A DNA stretch of 64,000 nt from Karstenula rhodostoma CBS 690.94 (lineage: Eukaryota > Ascomycota > Dothideomycetes > Pleosporales > Didymosphaeriaceae). The notes under the pieces are model-generated. The model was not told the DNA's origin. It ran no database searches and saw only the letters and a program-made list of their open reading frames with translations. The stretch spans positions 382,198 through 446,197 of the forward strand of contig MU001500.1 in the NCBI GenBank assembly GCA_010093485.1, in the 5' to 3' direction. Both the position numbers and the translations under genes were made by a program. Of this stretch, positions 34,459-44,895 are shown in pieces; within the stretch, counting starts at the first letter, position 1, and each line of letters opens with the position of its first letter.

Positions 34459-34598
34459 ATGCGCCATGTACCGCAGTTCTGGCCCGTCTCCGGCGCCGGG
34501 AATTCTCGCAGGTCGTCGGCGCTTTCGCGCGTTTGAGGAGCAGACCGTCTGCGGGAAGCGCGCGGGGAGACGGCTCCGCTGCGAGCCCCTTTCCTTTA
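34242..34598. other. F-box gene upstream region with hexamer array
   Basis: This is the promoter side of the F-box gene. It contains the GCGTCT array described separately and is otherwise GC-rich. It ends at the TA that flanks the MITE. Confidence 0.5.
34389..34460 (+). repeat. Hexanucleotide array, GCGTCT x10 flanked by GCGTAT
   Basis: Ten perfect GCGTCT units (34395-34454) are bounded on each side by a single GCGTAT unit, making 12 units in all, with the same variant on both edges. All frames are open across it, so it creates spurious reading frames of alternating Ala-Ser or Asp-Ala. Confidence 0.95.
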
Positions 34599-34920
34599 CT
34601 AGGCGGTTGCAAGAAATCCGGAGCTCCTGCGGCGCTAGTACGTCCTAATTAGGAAACGCTAGCAACTAGTGCGCTTAGTTAGCAGCAATTTTTCGCAATT
34701 ATCTTCTTTTTTCCCCCTCTATTTTCTTATATTTGCGCCCTCTATATATAATAAAAAGTAGCTAAAAAGAATTTAATATATAGCTATAGTATTTAAAAGT
34801 ATTTATTTACTATTAGAAAGTTTAAAAATATAATATTACATAAATACAGGATTTTCAGTGTTCCTACCCCTGCAGAAACGTGACTTTCACGTGAGCTCCG
34901 GATTTCTTACAATCGCCAAG
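34599..34920. mobile_element. 322-bp MITE with terminal inverted repeats and TA target duplication
   Basis: The left end reads CTAGGCGGTTGCAAGAAATC and the right end, read on the opposite strand, reads CTTGGCGATTGTAAGAAATC; the match continues through CGGAGCTC, so 25 of 28 bases agree. The element is flanked by TA on both sides (34597-34598 and 34921-34922), the target-site duplication of Tc1/mariner-type transposons. The core (about 34690-34850) is extremely AT-rich with no reading frame. Two of the three end mismatches are G/A and C/T. A small hairpin (ACGTGA-CTT-TCACGT) sits near the right end at about 34879-34893. It is non-autonomous: no transposase is present. Confidence 0.82.
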
Positions 34921-34922
34921 TA

Positions 34923-35997
34923 GGCTTCCAGAGGTGCGAGGATGCGAGGATGCGAGAGACGGGCGTGCATTGACGACGAACGAGACGAGTGATAACGGCG
35001 CGGTGCCACCAGTGTGGATGGATGCTGGCGGCGGTTTCAGCGGGTCGGCAGACGGCTGCGGGAAGCGCGAACATACCCAGTAGAGCAGCTTGGCCCAGCA
35101 GCAGCTCTCACGGCAAGGCGAAGACCGGCGATGCAGTATTGGAAGCCTCCATAGTACCTTTGGGATCGGCTCTTCTTCATCTGCCGCGCAAAGGCCTTGG
35201 TTTCCATCCCGTCTTCATGTTCCCATAGCCAAGTGAAGTGAACTGCCCTGACTCGGAACCGGATGCCCTTTTCTAGCCCTGGCCCGCCACACGCACCGCT
35301 GCACCTGCGTCTGAGTCGGTCTGACACTCGTCGCTGCTCGTGCTCCCGCCCATGTCGACCCTCCCTCTTCCCCGGTTGCCAGTACTGCCCAAGCTCCGTT
35401 TCTTTCCCCGTGGTCTGTGCCTGTGCCTGTGCCTGTACCTGTGCTTGTCCCTGTGCCCCCCTCTCGTCGCGAACTTCACGGCGCATCGCATCGCATCGCA
35501 TCGCAGTCGCCCGACGTGCCCTGCAAGCTCAACCACCATTTGCAAACCATCGCCCTCGCCTGCCTCTTCCCTGGCCTGCTGCCCACGGCCTTCCCCGATC
35601 CGACCACCACGCCTCTGCTTCGACGCCGGAACGCCCGCGCGTCCCCCTAAAAAAGAGCCTCGTCCTGCCACAACACGGCCCGCCCGCCAGAACCCTTCCT
35701 CTCCCGCCGTGAAGCTTGAGAGCTGCCGTCGCGCGCCTGCCCGCTTCCCCCCGACTTGCGCCCCGTGGTATGCCCGCCGAATCGAGACCGCTCTGCCATC
35801 TTGAACCTCTGCCTTGCCTGCATCCTCCGCTACTGCCCGTGGTCCCCCGTCTGATACTGCGCGGGTCGACATACATACATACACCACTGCGCCGGTGCAC
35901 GCAGCGCACGCAGCGCACGCAGCCTCCACGCGCTGCCTCCCCTTAGTAGCCTAGCATTTCCACGACCTTGACGACGCGCGCGCTGCCGAGCGTAGCT
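34923..35997. promoter_or_regulatory. Upstream region of the Sfl1-like gene, with microsatellite-like tracts
   Basis: More than 1 kb of GC-rich, pyrimidine-rich DNA precedes the ATG at 35998, including TGTGCC repeats (about 35414-35456), CGCAT x4 (35482-35501), TACATACATACATAC near 35868 and GCGCACGCA repeats near 35898-35925. A long promoter and leader are usual for morphogenesis regulators in fungi. Open frames through it are low-complexity and not credible. Confidence 0.5.
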
Positions 35998-38041
35998 ATG
36001 GCTTCTGTCGCGGAAGCCCGCCGAAGTCCCTTCGCCGCCGACCCGCACCACCACCACCACCACCACCAAGCACTGCACAAGTCCATACCCATATTGCCCT
36101 CCTCCACTGGCTCGTCGCATCTCACCCCGCCGCGGGACCCCATGGACATCACCCCCTCCATCCCCACCATGGGCCCGCCCATGCTCAACGGCCCCGTGGG
36201 CGACCGCAACAGTGTACATCAAGAGCCGCATACAAACGCAGACGCAGAAGGCAAGATGCCCAACGGCAATGGCAACCCCGCGCCCGTGGGAGCCGCTGCC
36301 GCTGCCCAGCAACCCAAGGTCGTACAGACTGCCTTCATCCACAAGCTATACAAGTGAGCCTCCCCGCGCATTGTGCGCTCCACTGCATGCCAAAGCTGAC
36401 GCAACCGCAGCATGCTCGAAGACCAGACCATCCAGCACCTTATTTCCTGGTCTAGCACCAACGAGAGTTTTGTCATGTCTCCTTCAAGCGACTTCTCCAA
36501 AGTTTTGTCGTACGTGCATCGGGAGCTTTGACCGCTTTTAATATACCTAACCCGACTCGTAGATCGTACTTCAAGCACACTAACATTTCCTCTTTCGTCC
36601 GCCAACTGAACATGTATGGCTTTCACAAAGGCGAGTACTGCCCGATATCGCTACTACGGCACACGGTTAACAGCTTCCAGTGAGCGATGTCTTCCACACT
36701 GGCTCGCCTGACTCGCCTCTGTGGGAGTTCAAGCACGGCAACGGCAACTTCAAACGCGGCGATCTGGTGGGCCTGCGGGAGATCAAGCGCCGCGCCTCGA
36801 GGCACGCGCTCATCCACCGCGATTCCTTTTCCACGCCTAAAGTCCCTTCTGGTCCGCCGGCTGTTCCCCCCACCGAATCCATGCCTGATCCTATCGAATC
36901 GCGACTCGCAACGCTGGAACACGGCCTGTACGACATGCATGCTCGCATGCAGCGCTCAGAAGACAGCTGCGCCTACCTCAACCAGAAGAACACTATTCTC
37001 ATGGACAACATGATCAAATGCCAGCAGGTCCGTCTCTTGGCCTGATCTCATTCACTCCAGCTGACTTGCGAAACAGTGGAACCACGATCTGACGAATTAT
37101 ATCATGGCCTTGATACCCGACCCGGAGAATCAAGTGTACAAGGACGGTACGTAGTTTTGCCTGTACTCTATTTCGACGTCAACTGACCTCTGCTAGCCTA
37201 TTCGATGCAGCGCGAGATTTCCCGCCAGTCCGAAATGTTCCGCGCGCTCGAGGTTCCAGAGGAGCCCCTCTCTGCTCGACAACCGTTCTTCATGCAGCTA
37301 GATAACAACCAAGCCCCTCTTTCCCCACGGCAGATGCCACAGGACAGTGGGCCCGAATCGCGACGAGGCTCTCTGGCAGGTTTGCCCTCGCGCCAAGCTC
37401 CACCATTTAAACCTCCGGTCCCGGCACATCTCGCAATTTCTCCCCGCCGTTACGGCTCAATTGGCACGGGTAATTACTCTCCATCACCATCCAGGACCCC
37501 GGCAACTCACCAGCCACCCCCACCGCCTCCACCATCCATCCAACACCCTGGCAGTACACTGGGAAGTAATCTGGGGGCTAGCTCATCCCCGCCTTACAAT
37601 CTCTACAGGCGGCATACCTCGGCAGATATACGTACGCACGGTTGGCCTCCGCAACCGCCCTCACAGTCACCATACGCATCTGGACAAAATTCGACCCAAT
37701 GGCCTTCCTCCCCTCATCGGACGCCTATCGGAGGCGAGGACCAGCAGCTCCGCAACGCTTTGGAGTCCTACCAGCTACCCCGCGGACCACGCCAGCAAAA
37801 CTCTCGTCAGAACACCCCCCCTCTGACGAGTGAAACCACGCCCTCGACACTAAGTGCAGATAGCAGCTGGTCTCTCCCGGGCGCCCGGTACCCCTTCAAA
37901 GGCCTAGACACCCCCGGACCACCTACACGTCGCTCAAGCATGGCGTCGAATGTACATTCCCTCCTCAACCCTGCAGATACCCAAGAGCGGGCGGACGAAG
38001 ATGACCCCGACGAAGCACGCAAGCGAAAGCGAATGCAATGA
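35998..38041 (+). CDS. SFL1: HSF-type transcription factor, Sfl1-like
   Basis: Six exons: 35998..36353, 36411..36509, 36563..36630, 36681..37027, 37077..37146 and 37197..38041, giving 594 residues. The HSF DNA-binding domain (residues ~105-225) is split over four exons: AFIHKLYNMLEDQTIQHLIS, FVMSPSSDFSKVL, YFKHTNISSFVRQLNMYGFH and VSDVFHTGSPDSPLWEFKHG. The third intron (36631-36680) begins GCGAGT rather than GT, and only that choice restores the conserved reading FHK-VSDVFH. A coiled coil follows (SRLATLEHGLYDMHARMQRS), then a long Pro/Ser-rich tail with a PPPPPPP run and a basic C-terminus (EARKRKRMQ). The N-terminus carries seven consecutive His. Family knowledge: Sfl1 represses flocculation/adhesion genes and controls morphogenesis; nuclear. 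The wing after the recognition helix is of Sfl1 rather than Hsf1 type. Confidence 0.93.
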
Positions 38042-40219
38042 TGCTACGACTGCACCGACATATTTACCATGTAACAATACCGCACATACAGCCTCGGCCT
38101 CGGCCCCGCAACACCCCGCTACGTTTCCGCTATTTACAAGTTGGCGGTCACGTGTACCTTTTTGATTTATTCTCCCGATCCCAATGTTATATTTCCACAC
38201 ACGCTTCTCTCATTGCCATGTCAAAAGCAGCGTCGCATGCCGTCGGGGCCTGCCTCGCGCGGCGTGTCGGATGCGCCAAGTTCCTATTGTATCAGGCAGC
38301 CCGCTTCCGGGACACATACCCTTTTTTTCCCTCCCGTATCGCATTTGCTGGCCCGCTCATTGACCTAACGAACTGACTGTCTGTCGTGTCCCTTTTGCCT
38401 GCTTGCATCTACTTGCTGTCTTTTTTCTCCGTGTTGGGTAGGTGAGCCGAAGCGGCGTACGCGCTGCAGGGTCTCTGGGCGCTTTTTTGCTTTGCGTCGC
38501 CGTTGCTGGAAGGTGGAAGGTGGAAGGAGGGGTATGTAGGCATGAAATCGATGGGTGGGGAGAGGCGTACGCGCTTCTTCTTGTTTTGCGCTGTTCACTT
38601 TTGCGCGAGACTGCGGCGTGAAATGTGTTTACGTCATGTGATGTTGTTGTTGTTGACACTAACCACGGAAGTCGTGGTCCCGCGGAGTGGGAGACGCAAT
38701 TGTAGACTGCGACTGTCGCACTGGCTTGCGTGCTTTGCTGGGTCTTTTTCGGGGGGTTTCCCACGAGGATGGAAGGTCGCTGTGAGAGGTGGCAGAGGCG
38801 TGGATAGCGGTACGAGTTGGATGTATGTGACGCGCTGGCTTCCCTTGTACTGTCATCCTCATCCTCATCCTCATCCTCATCCTCATCGTTGTCGTTGTCG
38901 TCGTCGTCGCATAAAACTTGTCCCCGTGTCGCGCACCCCGGCCTCCAGTCCCTAGAAATCAACCCAGAGAACCGAGGACTCACACGCCCTGCCCTGTCCT
39001 GCTCGCGGAGCTGCTTCGGCATTCCCTTCCCTTCACAATCCCAGCTTGTCGACCAACCCTAGTAGAAGGGAGATGGATACTGGGCTGGTTCGACTTGGGT
39101 TAGCTTGAGGTGGTGGGATTCGGGGTTCTCGGGTTGGTGTTTGCTGGTGGGTGGATGGGTTGGATTGAGATGGGGATGGTAGGACAGGGCAAGGTAGGGA
39201 GTGGAGGTGGCGGGGTGCTTTACTCCATCCTTTGATAATCGAGGGGATGGCCATGCGTGGTCGGGTAAGTGTTGTGATTTTCCTTTGTTGACACGAAGCA
39301 CGGAACGGGTGTCCCGTACGATGAATGATAGACGACGTATAGACCGCGTGGGTGAGTATACATGCGGAGGGGATAGGTAGACGTGCGTGAGGCTTAGGGT
39401 GGGGTTGGTTGTGCGCCGTTGGTAGACAGACAGTCACAGCGACATGAAGACAACCACAGCGGCGACCTTGTATCATTACATCGCGCGCCGAAGCAGCGCC
39501 AGCTAGCTAGCTAGGTAAGTGAGTAGCCAGCATCCGCGGCCATCATCCGATGGCAGTTCCTCCAAGCATCCCAGCTGCAAACACCGCCCCCCGTTCGCAG
39601 CCCTCAAGGCTCCTACTAGTGAAAGCGGGCCCGCAACCACCGCAGAACCAACACACCGGGAAATAGAGTGTCTCCGTCCCATACCCTGTGTCCGTCATAC
39701 CTACACGTGACCTACAAAAACAATAGCACCGCGCAAAAGTAAGCGCGCAAGCAACAAACATAGGAAACGCAGTTTCGCGTGTGTCGTCGGACTGTACTCT
39801 CCTGGCGCAGCAGGAGGGGGTGCTCGTTTTAACGCTGCAGGATATGTATGTATGTGTGAATGTGTGGACGGCGCACAGGGAGAGAGGAAATCGGGGGTGA
39901 GCACAAAACGCCACGGAAAGGCAGAGATGAGAGACGAGATACAGTACGATATCCAGCCGCGCCGGGAAGGGGGAAGCCAGTCTGGGGCGGGCGGCTATGA
40001 ACGCCAGGCAAGGAGGGGAGTCAATCCGGTCCGATCAATCAATCCGATGGGGGGTTTTTTTTGCGGGGGTTTTGTGTTTTGTGAGGAGAGAGTTGCGCGG
40101 GCGAGGCCGGGGGTTACCCGGCGTCGCTATGTTGGCAATTTGAATGCGCGCGAGAGTAGGGATGTACGCGGGGCGTGGGGTGTGCGTGCTCGATGGCGAG
40201 GCATGCGCAGGCGGAACCT
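38042..40219. other. Convergent intergenic region, 2.2 kb, low-complexity patches
   Basis: This separates the ends of two convergent genes. It contains the CATCCT array listed separately and CTAGCTAGCTAGCTAG near 39500-39514. Short open frames are low-complexity. No gene is supported; much of it may be 3' UTR. Confidence 0.5.
38854..38910 (+). repeat. CATCCT x5 followed by GTC-rich trinucleotide repeat
   Basis: Five CATCCT units (38854-38883) run into a CATCGTTGTCGTTGTCGTCG-type tract ending at about 38910. Confidence 0.9.
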
Positions 40220-41149
40220 TCAGATGGTCTTGGGAGTGCGAGCGTTGCTGTGCATGGCACACTGGTTAGCGGATGCGTTGGTTGTCACGTGGGAATGCTA
40301 CGGGGAGGTAGAGGAAGGAGAGGCGTACCTCGCATCCACGATATCATCGACATGGTTGCACATCGCGACGAACAGGTCAAAGAACAGCTTTCCCCCCATC
40401 TCCATTTCCATCTGCATGGTTCCACTACGCTTGAAGGTTTTGCGGCTACGGATGATGAGCGCGAGGTAATGGGCGCGCAGCCGTGAGTCACTGTCCGGCG
40501 TGTTCTCGTAGGCATACCGTGCGCTGCGCAGGATGGTGCCGACCTCGATCCCGCTCTGCAGGCCCTGCTTGCGCAGGGAGAGCTTCTTGAGCTCTTCGAG
40601 GCCGTACCGGTCAGCGGCGCAGTACACGGCTGTGTCGCGGAGGATAATGTCGCCTACGCCGGCGTGGAAGAAGGTTGGCTCGACGGCGGCCACGCGGTCG
40701 CCTTTGTTTGGGTCGGGGCTTGACACTGCGCCTTCGAGCATCCAGGTCTGGCGGCGCTTGTCGTGGACTAAGCGCGGGTAGTAGTCGCCCTTGTAGAGAT
40801 ACTCGAGGATGCAGGAGAAGACTTCGGGCTCCTCCGTTGGCAGGTCGATGCGGCGGTTTGTGCTCTCGAAGAACTGGCCCCTCAACGCTTCAGCGAAGTA
40901 GGGGGAGTGGCAGAGGACGTCTTCATGTGCAGCAAACAGGCGCTGGTCCGGGCCGATGACAATCGTGACAATGGCAGAGGTGAGGCTGGGCGACACCTGC
41001 TCCATGGCCGGACTGTCCATGCGGACGGACTCCATCTTGTCGACGATGCGCTGTTTCTGTCGGGATTCATCGCGAAACGACCTCTTCGACTGTTTGGTAA
41101 TCTTGCCCGAACGGTCTTTTGAACTAGCAAAAGAGCGTTTTCCGAACAT
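40220..41149 (-). CDS. BTB/POZ domain protein
   Basis: Exons 41149..40329 and 40247..40220 (81-nt intron, CGCTAAC branch) give 282 residues; the last exon adds only nine codons (C-terminus SNARTPKTI). Without splicing the frame would read on to 40298. After a basic N-terminus (KITKQSKRSFRDESRQKQR), residues ~60-130 form a BTB domain: IVTIVIGPDQRLFAAHEDVL, CHSPYFAEAL, RIDLPTEEPEVFSCILEYLY. The segment LRDTAVYCAADRYGLEELKK is the typical end of the fold. An insertion of about 40 residues (from KGDYYPRLVHDKRRQ) lies before that helix, common in ascomycete BTB proteins. BTB domains dimerise and often recruit Cul3; no second domain identifies a substrate. Confidence 0.9.
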
Positions 41150-42850
41150 GGTGGGCGAAGAGCGGTATCGATTCAGCGAGCGACGGAGCGAGCGACGAAG
41201 GGTGTGGTAAAGAGTGGACAGGTTAGTGTGACGCAGCTTGTGAGGGTGTTGAGGGAGAGCTCCGGAAGCCCTTCAGATTTAACGCGACTTTGCGGGAGAA
41301 AGTGCTGAGAAATCCGAAGCGGCTCTGTGTGTTGTCGTCACGCGTGGTGACGATAAGCACACGTTGGTTGTCGGGCTCTATGGGTCTTGTCGGGAGGCGT
41401 ACGGCCAGGCGGTGGGGGATAGCCAACCTTGTTATATACGGCGCCAAGTCGTGCGCTCCCTGCAGCCTGTTGATAAGCGGGGGCAGTGCCTGCATGTTGT
41501 ATGCTGCGATTCGCCAATGGCTCTACAAGTGCCGTCTGAGTGGACGGCAGAGGAACACAGGGCGATGTCCTGTGGCTCTTCATTCGACCGCGTAGACAAG
41601 GTAGAAGGACTTGGAACTTGGGTTTGGGGAAGACGCGGTATCCTTGCAGATCTGCGTAGGCGACAACACACCGCGAGGGCTGACGTCGTCGGGCCTTTTC
41701 CGTGGAGCATCGATGGGAGCAACCTTGATCTTGGATATGGGTGATGGTGCTCAAGCAATCATGGTACCAGAGCAGTGCACGCGTCAAGTTACGCGCCCGT
41801 GTGACGACCAAGCGGCGTACGGATGGGCGGCCTCTACCGGTGTTCAGCCTCGTGACTCAGAGACCTGGCGATGGACCCGAATGCATCGGAGTACAGACGG
41901 TGCGGTCTGTACTCCGCGGGATGATAGCAAGGTTGCTGACGTTTCTCGACGGTGTTGTGTTTCGGCATTTGGACGTTCCTCGTCGCTGTTCCTCGGCTTC
42001 TGCCACGTCGTGGAGTGGCCCTCATCCACACCGCTCAGGTTGATAAGTATGAGGGTCTAGAGTCTCGAGTCTAGAGTCTCGAGTCTGGAGTCCGGGAGTC
42101 AGGAGATACATTGAGAAGTGCGTTGCTTAGCATAGCAAAGTGTGAGGAGGGACGATGCGCTGGCAGGTGGTCTAGAAGGACGGGGCTCTGGGCACGTGGG
42201 GAGCACGTGTCGCCCGCCGCAAGACTGCACGTGCGATCGAGGGAGGATGGCACACTAGAATAGCGCAATGACAATGGATCTTGTGCTTTTTAATATATGT
42301 TTGATGATACGAGCGGCTTTGAAGTAGACAATTGAATGAGGAGGGCGCCAGGGTGCTCGCCGAGAGCTCTGGTAGTCCGCTAATGGCTGATTGGCTGACA
42401 GCAACCCAGGGCAGTCGTTTGCTATGTGTGACGGTCTCATAAACGCAGTCCGCGGAAAAAACCATTCGCTGCGGCAAATCAACGTAGCGACGCTGCCTGG
42501 AGGGTGGCAGGCTCTTCGCAATCAACACAAACGTGGTGAGACATTCCAAGTCAAGATCCGAGCGCAAGGCGACAGTGCTGAAAGTCTGGACGTTTACGGC
42601 ACCACACTTGACTCCGTCATCTGCTCTGCCCCCACCAAAAGCCCACCACGGTCACTCCCGCAGCAGGCTCAACACCTGCCGCGACCCTCTACGAACGCAT
42701 TCCACCTCACCTCCGAGCGTCACCGGTGAAACGTGAAATTGCGCACTCGTAACTGCGGCTGGATTTATTGAAGCGCGCCCGGCTCGGTCCATTCCGCAAA
42801 CGCACCCAATCCCGAAATACGCATCCGCCACTTCGCGATCAACCGCCACA
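41150..42850. other. Divergent intergenic region between BTB and E2 genes
   Basis: About 1.7 kb holding both promoters. Overlapping frames of 60-157 codons are present on both strands without recognisable domains. A tandem array occurs at 42056-42092 (listed separately). Confidence 0.45.
42056..42092 (+). repeat. 14-bp tandem repeat TCTAGAGTCTCGAG
   Basis: Two perfect adjacent copies (42056-42069 and 42070-42083) and a partial third (TCTGGAGTC). Each unit contains XbaI-like and XhoI-like palindromes, so the array can fold on itself. Confidence 0.9.
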
Positions 42851-43427
42851 ATGAGCGCCAGCGCGAAGAAGAGGATCATGAGGGTAGCGCATCCATAATC
42901 CACAGCCGGAATTGGCCTTTACGTGCAGATACTGACCGTGGCGCAGGAGTACGGCGAGTGCATGACGGAGAAGCCTGCGGGCATGAAGATCAACTTCGAC
43001 GAGCAGAACATGACCAAGTGGGAGGTCCTGATGGATGGGCCGGACGGCTCTGCGTATGCTGTGAGTCTTGTTTTGGCCGACAAGTCAGGAATGTCTGCTG
43101 ATTTAGGTGCAGGGCGGCCATTTCAAGCTCGAGATTGTATTCCCCAACGAGTACCCGTTCAAGCCCCCGGTCGTCAGCTTCAGGACGAAAATCTACCATC
43201 CCAACGTGAGCAACGACGACAAGGGCTCCATGTGCCTTGGTCTGCTTCGGCCCGACGAGTGGAAGCCGCCGAACAAGGTGGTTGCGGTGCTGCGGCTGAT
43301 CCAGTCGCTGATGGTGGAGCCTAACATCGACGACGCCATCGAGCCGTCGATCGGAAACGAGTACAAGGAGAACCGCAAGGAGTTTGAGAAGAACGCCAAG
43401 GACTGGGTGAAGCGGTATGCGAAGTAG
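42851..43427 (+). CDS. Ubiquitin-conjugating enzyme E2
   Basis: Exons 42851..42883, 42947..43060 and 43113..43427 give 153 residues, the size of a bare UBC fold. The E2 accepts ubiquitin (or a relative) from E1 on the active-site cysteine and passes it on with an E3. Visible: N-terminal helix ASAKKRIMREYGECM, WEVLMDGPDGSAYAGGHF, FPNEYPFKPPVVSF, the HPN tripeptide (residues ~78-80), catalytic Cys ~90 in GSMCLGLL, and the C-terminal helices SLMVEPNIDDAIEPSIGNEY. The C-terminus (EFEKNAKDWVKRYAK) resembles the UBE2L3-like group, but I would not assign an orthologue. Splice sites fall at the usual positions for fungal E2 genes. Confidence 0.95.
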
Positions 43428-44034
43428 AGTCGGAAGGCGTCGTCACAGCAAGGAGTTGTTGTTGGTGAGCATTCTTTGTGAGGCACGTCAGCTGGCCTCT
43501 GCGCATACAAGGCGTCCGGCGAAAATTGCATTTGATGGGCATTGGGGTCACGGCTGGCGACAGGAGCGACGAGGCAAGGATATGATGGGTACGAGGAGCT
43601 TTGGCATGCCATGACAGCGGCACTTAGTTTGAGCGTCTAAGCGGAGCAATACACCGACCGAGCGCTACGTCGGAGTTGACAAAGAAGCGGAAGCACACGA
43701 GCAGGCTCGCCATGTCGTCATGTCGTCATGTCGTCTTGTCTGCGATGCCGCGTGGAGTGATTTGCAAAGCAATTCCCAGGACGCTGACGGAACGGCGCCA
43801 GTGCTTCATCGTGACATGTCGTTGGCGGGTACTTGGTCCGGCGCAATTTGCCGAGTCAGCTACATGGTACATACGGAGGGCTCTTCCTCGCGTTGGTGTT
43901 GCCCGAGCAGGAGGATGCCAGGAGCATTGTGTGTCGCGTGTCGTGAGCGGGCGGAACACGGGCGGAAGTGCCTCCTGAAACGGGCGCTATGCAATGCGAG
44001 TGAGCAACAGACACGGTCACCATGGCTGAGAGGC

Positions 44035-44111
44035 GGACACAGACACGGACACAGACACGGACACGGGGGCTGAAGACGCGAAGACGCGAAGACGCGAAGA
44101 CGCGAAGACGC
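44035..44111 (+). repeat. Adjacent GGACAC/AGACAC and GAAGACGC tandem arrays
   Basis: A GGACACAGACAC-type array (about 44035-44065) is followed at once by five perfect GAAGACGC units (44072-44111). Both are purine-skewed on the plus strand. Confidence 0.92.
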
Positions 44112-44487
44112 TCTGCGCTGCACCACAGCTTTCGGTTGGCGAAAGCTGGAGAAACCATGTGCTAGCAGCTGCAGTGGCACTAGCACGCGTGGTGTTGTTT
44201 ACCACGCAACCACACAACCGCGTCGGGCAAGGCGCCATCGCATCGTTGCAGCGGGCGGGCGGGCGCTTGTGAAAGCGAAAGAGACGACGGGGCAAGATTC
44301 GAGAGAGGAGTCAGGACAGCCGGCGCAGAGAACGGCCCTCTCCGCTCGACGGCCCCCCCGTTGGAATGCGCTCCGCTCGCGCTCCCAAAAGTTAATGCCG
44401 CTGGTGGAACCGCTTGGCTTCTCACCAACATCCTTTCCTTTCCTTTGCACCCGACATTTCCTGTGCCAGCGCGGCCACGGCGCCCCT

Positions 44488-44522
44488 TTGCTTGCTTGCT
44501 TGCTTGCTCGCTCGCTCGCTCG
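44488..44522 (+). repeat. TTGC then TCGC tetranucleotide array
   Basis: About four TTGC units change into four TCGC units at a single step, a compound microsatellite. Confidence 0.92.
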
Positions 44523-44895
44523 CCCCGCGCCCGACGCCGTCGCACCCATCCATTCCCTACGCTCCGATTCTCCAGTCCGCGGCGCCTGCACCGCCAATTG
44601 CCCATGAGTCTGCGGCCTGTCCGCCTGTCCGCCTGTCCGCCTGTCCGCTCACCTGCCCACTCCCTCGTCGCCGCGCCTCGCTGGCGCCGTGCTCCACCCC
44701 ATTCACGCGCGAACGCTGCGGCCGTAGCTGAGCTGGAGTCGCAGTGCAGTGCAGCCAGCCCCCATCGCCACCCGTCTGCACCTCCCGCTGCATCTCCATC
44801 CCCGACATGCTGATGCACACACACGGCACCCCCGAGACTTTGTTTGCCCGGCCGAATGAGGCAACCCCCCACAGCTGCTGTTCTATCCTCTAGGC

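Larger units (their letters stand above)
43428..44895. other. Intergenic, probably long leader/promoter of the TBC gene
   Basis: About 1.47 kb with several microsatellites (listed separately) and, from 44250 on, C-rich low-complexity sequence like the region in front of the Sfl1-like gene. Long frames on both strands here are compositional artefacts. Confidence 0.5.

Noticed and set aside
34380..34652. Frames encoding Ala-Ser or Asp-Ala repeats
   Set aside because: They are translations of the GCGTCT hexamer array running into the MITE.
32286..43427. F-box, BTB and E2 genes as a ubiquitin gene cluster
   Set aside because: They are separated by unrelated genes (an HSF-type regulator) and by long gaps; all are large families, so proximity is probably chance.
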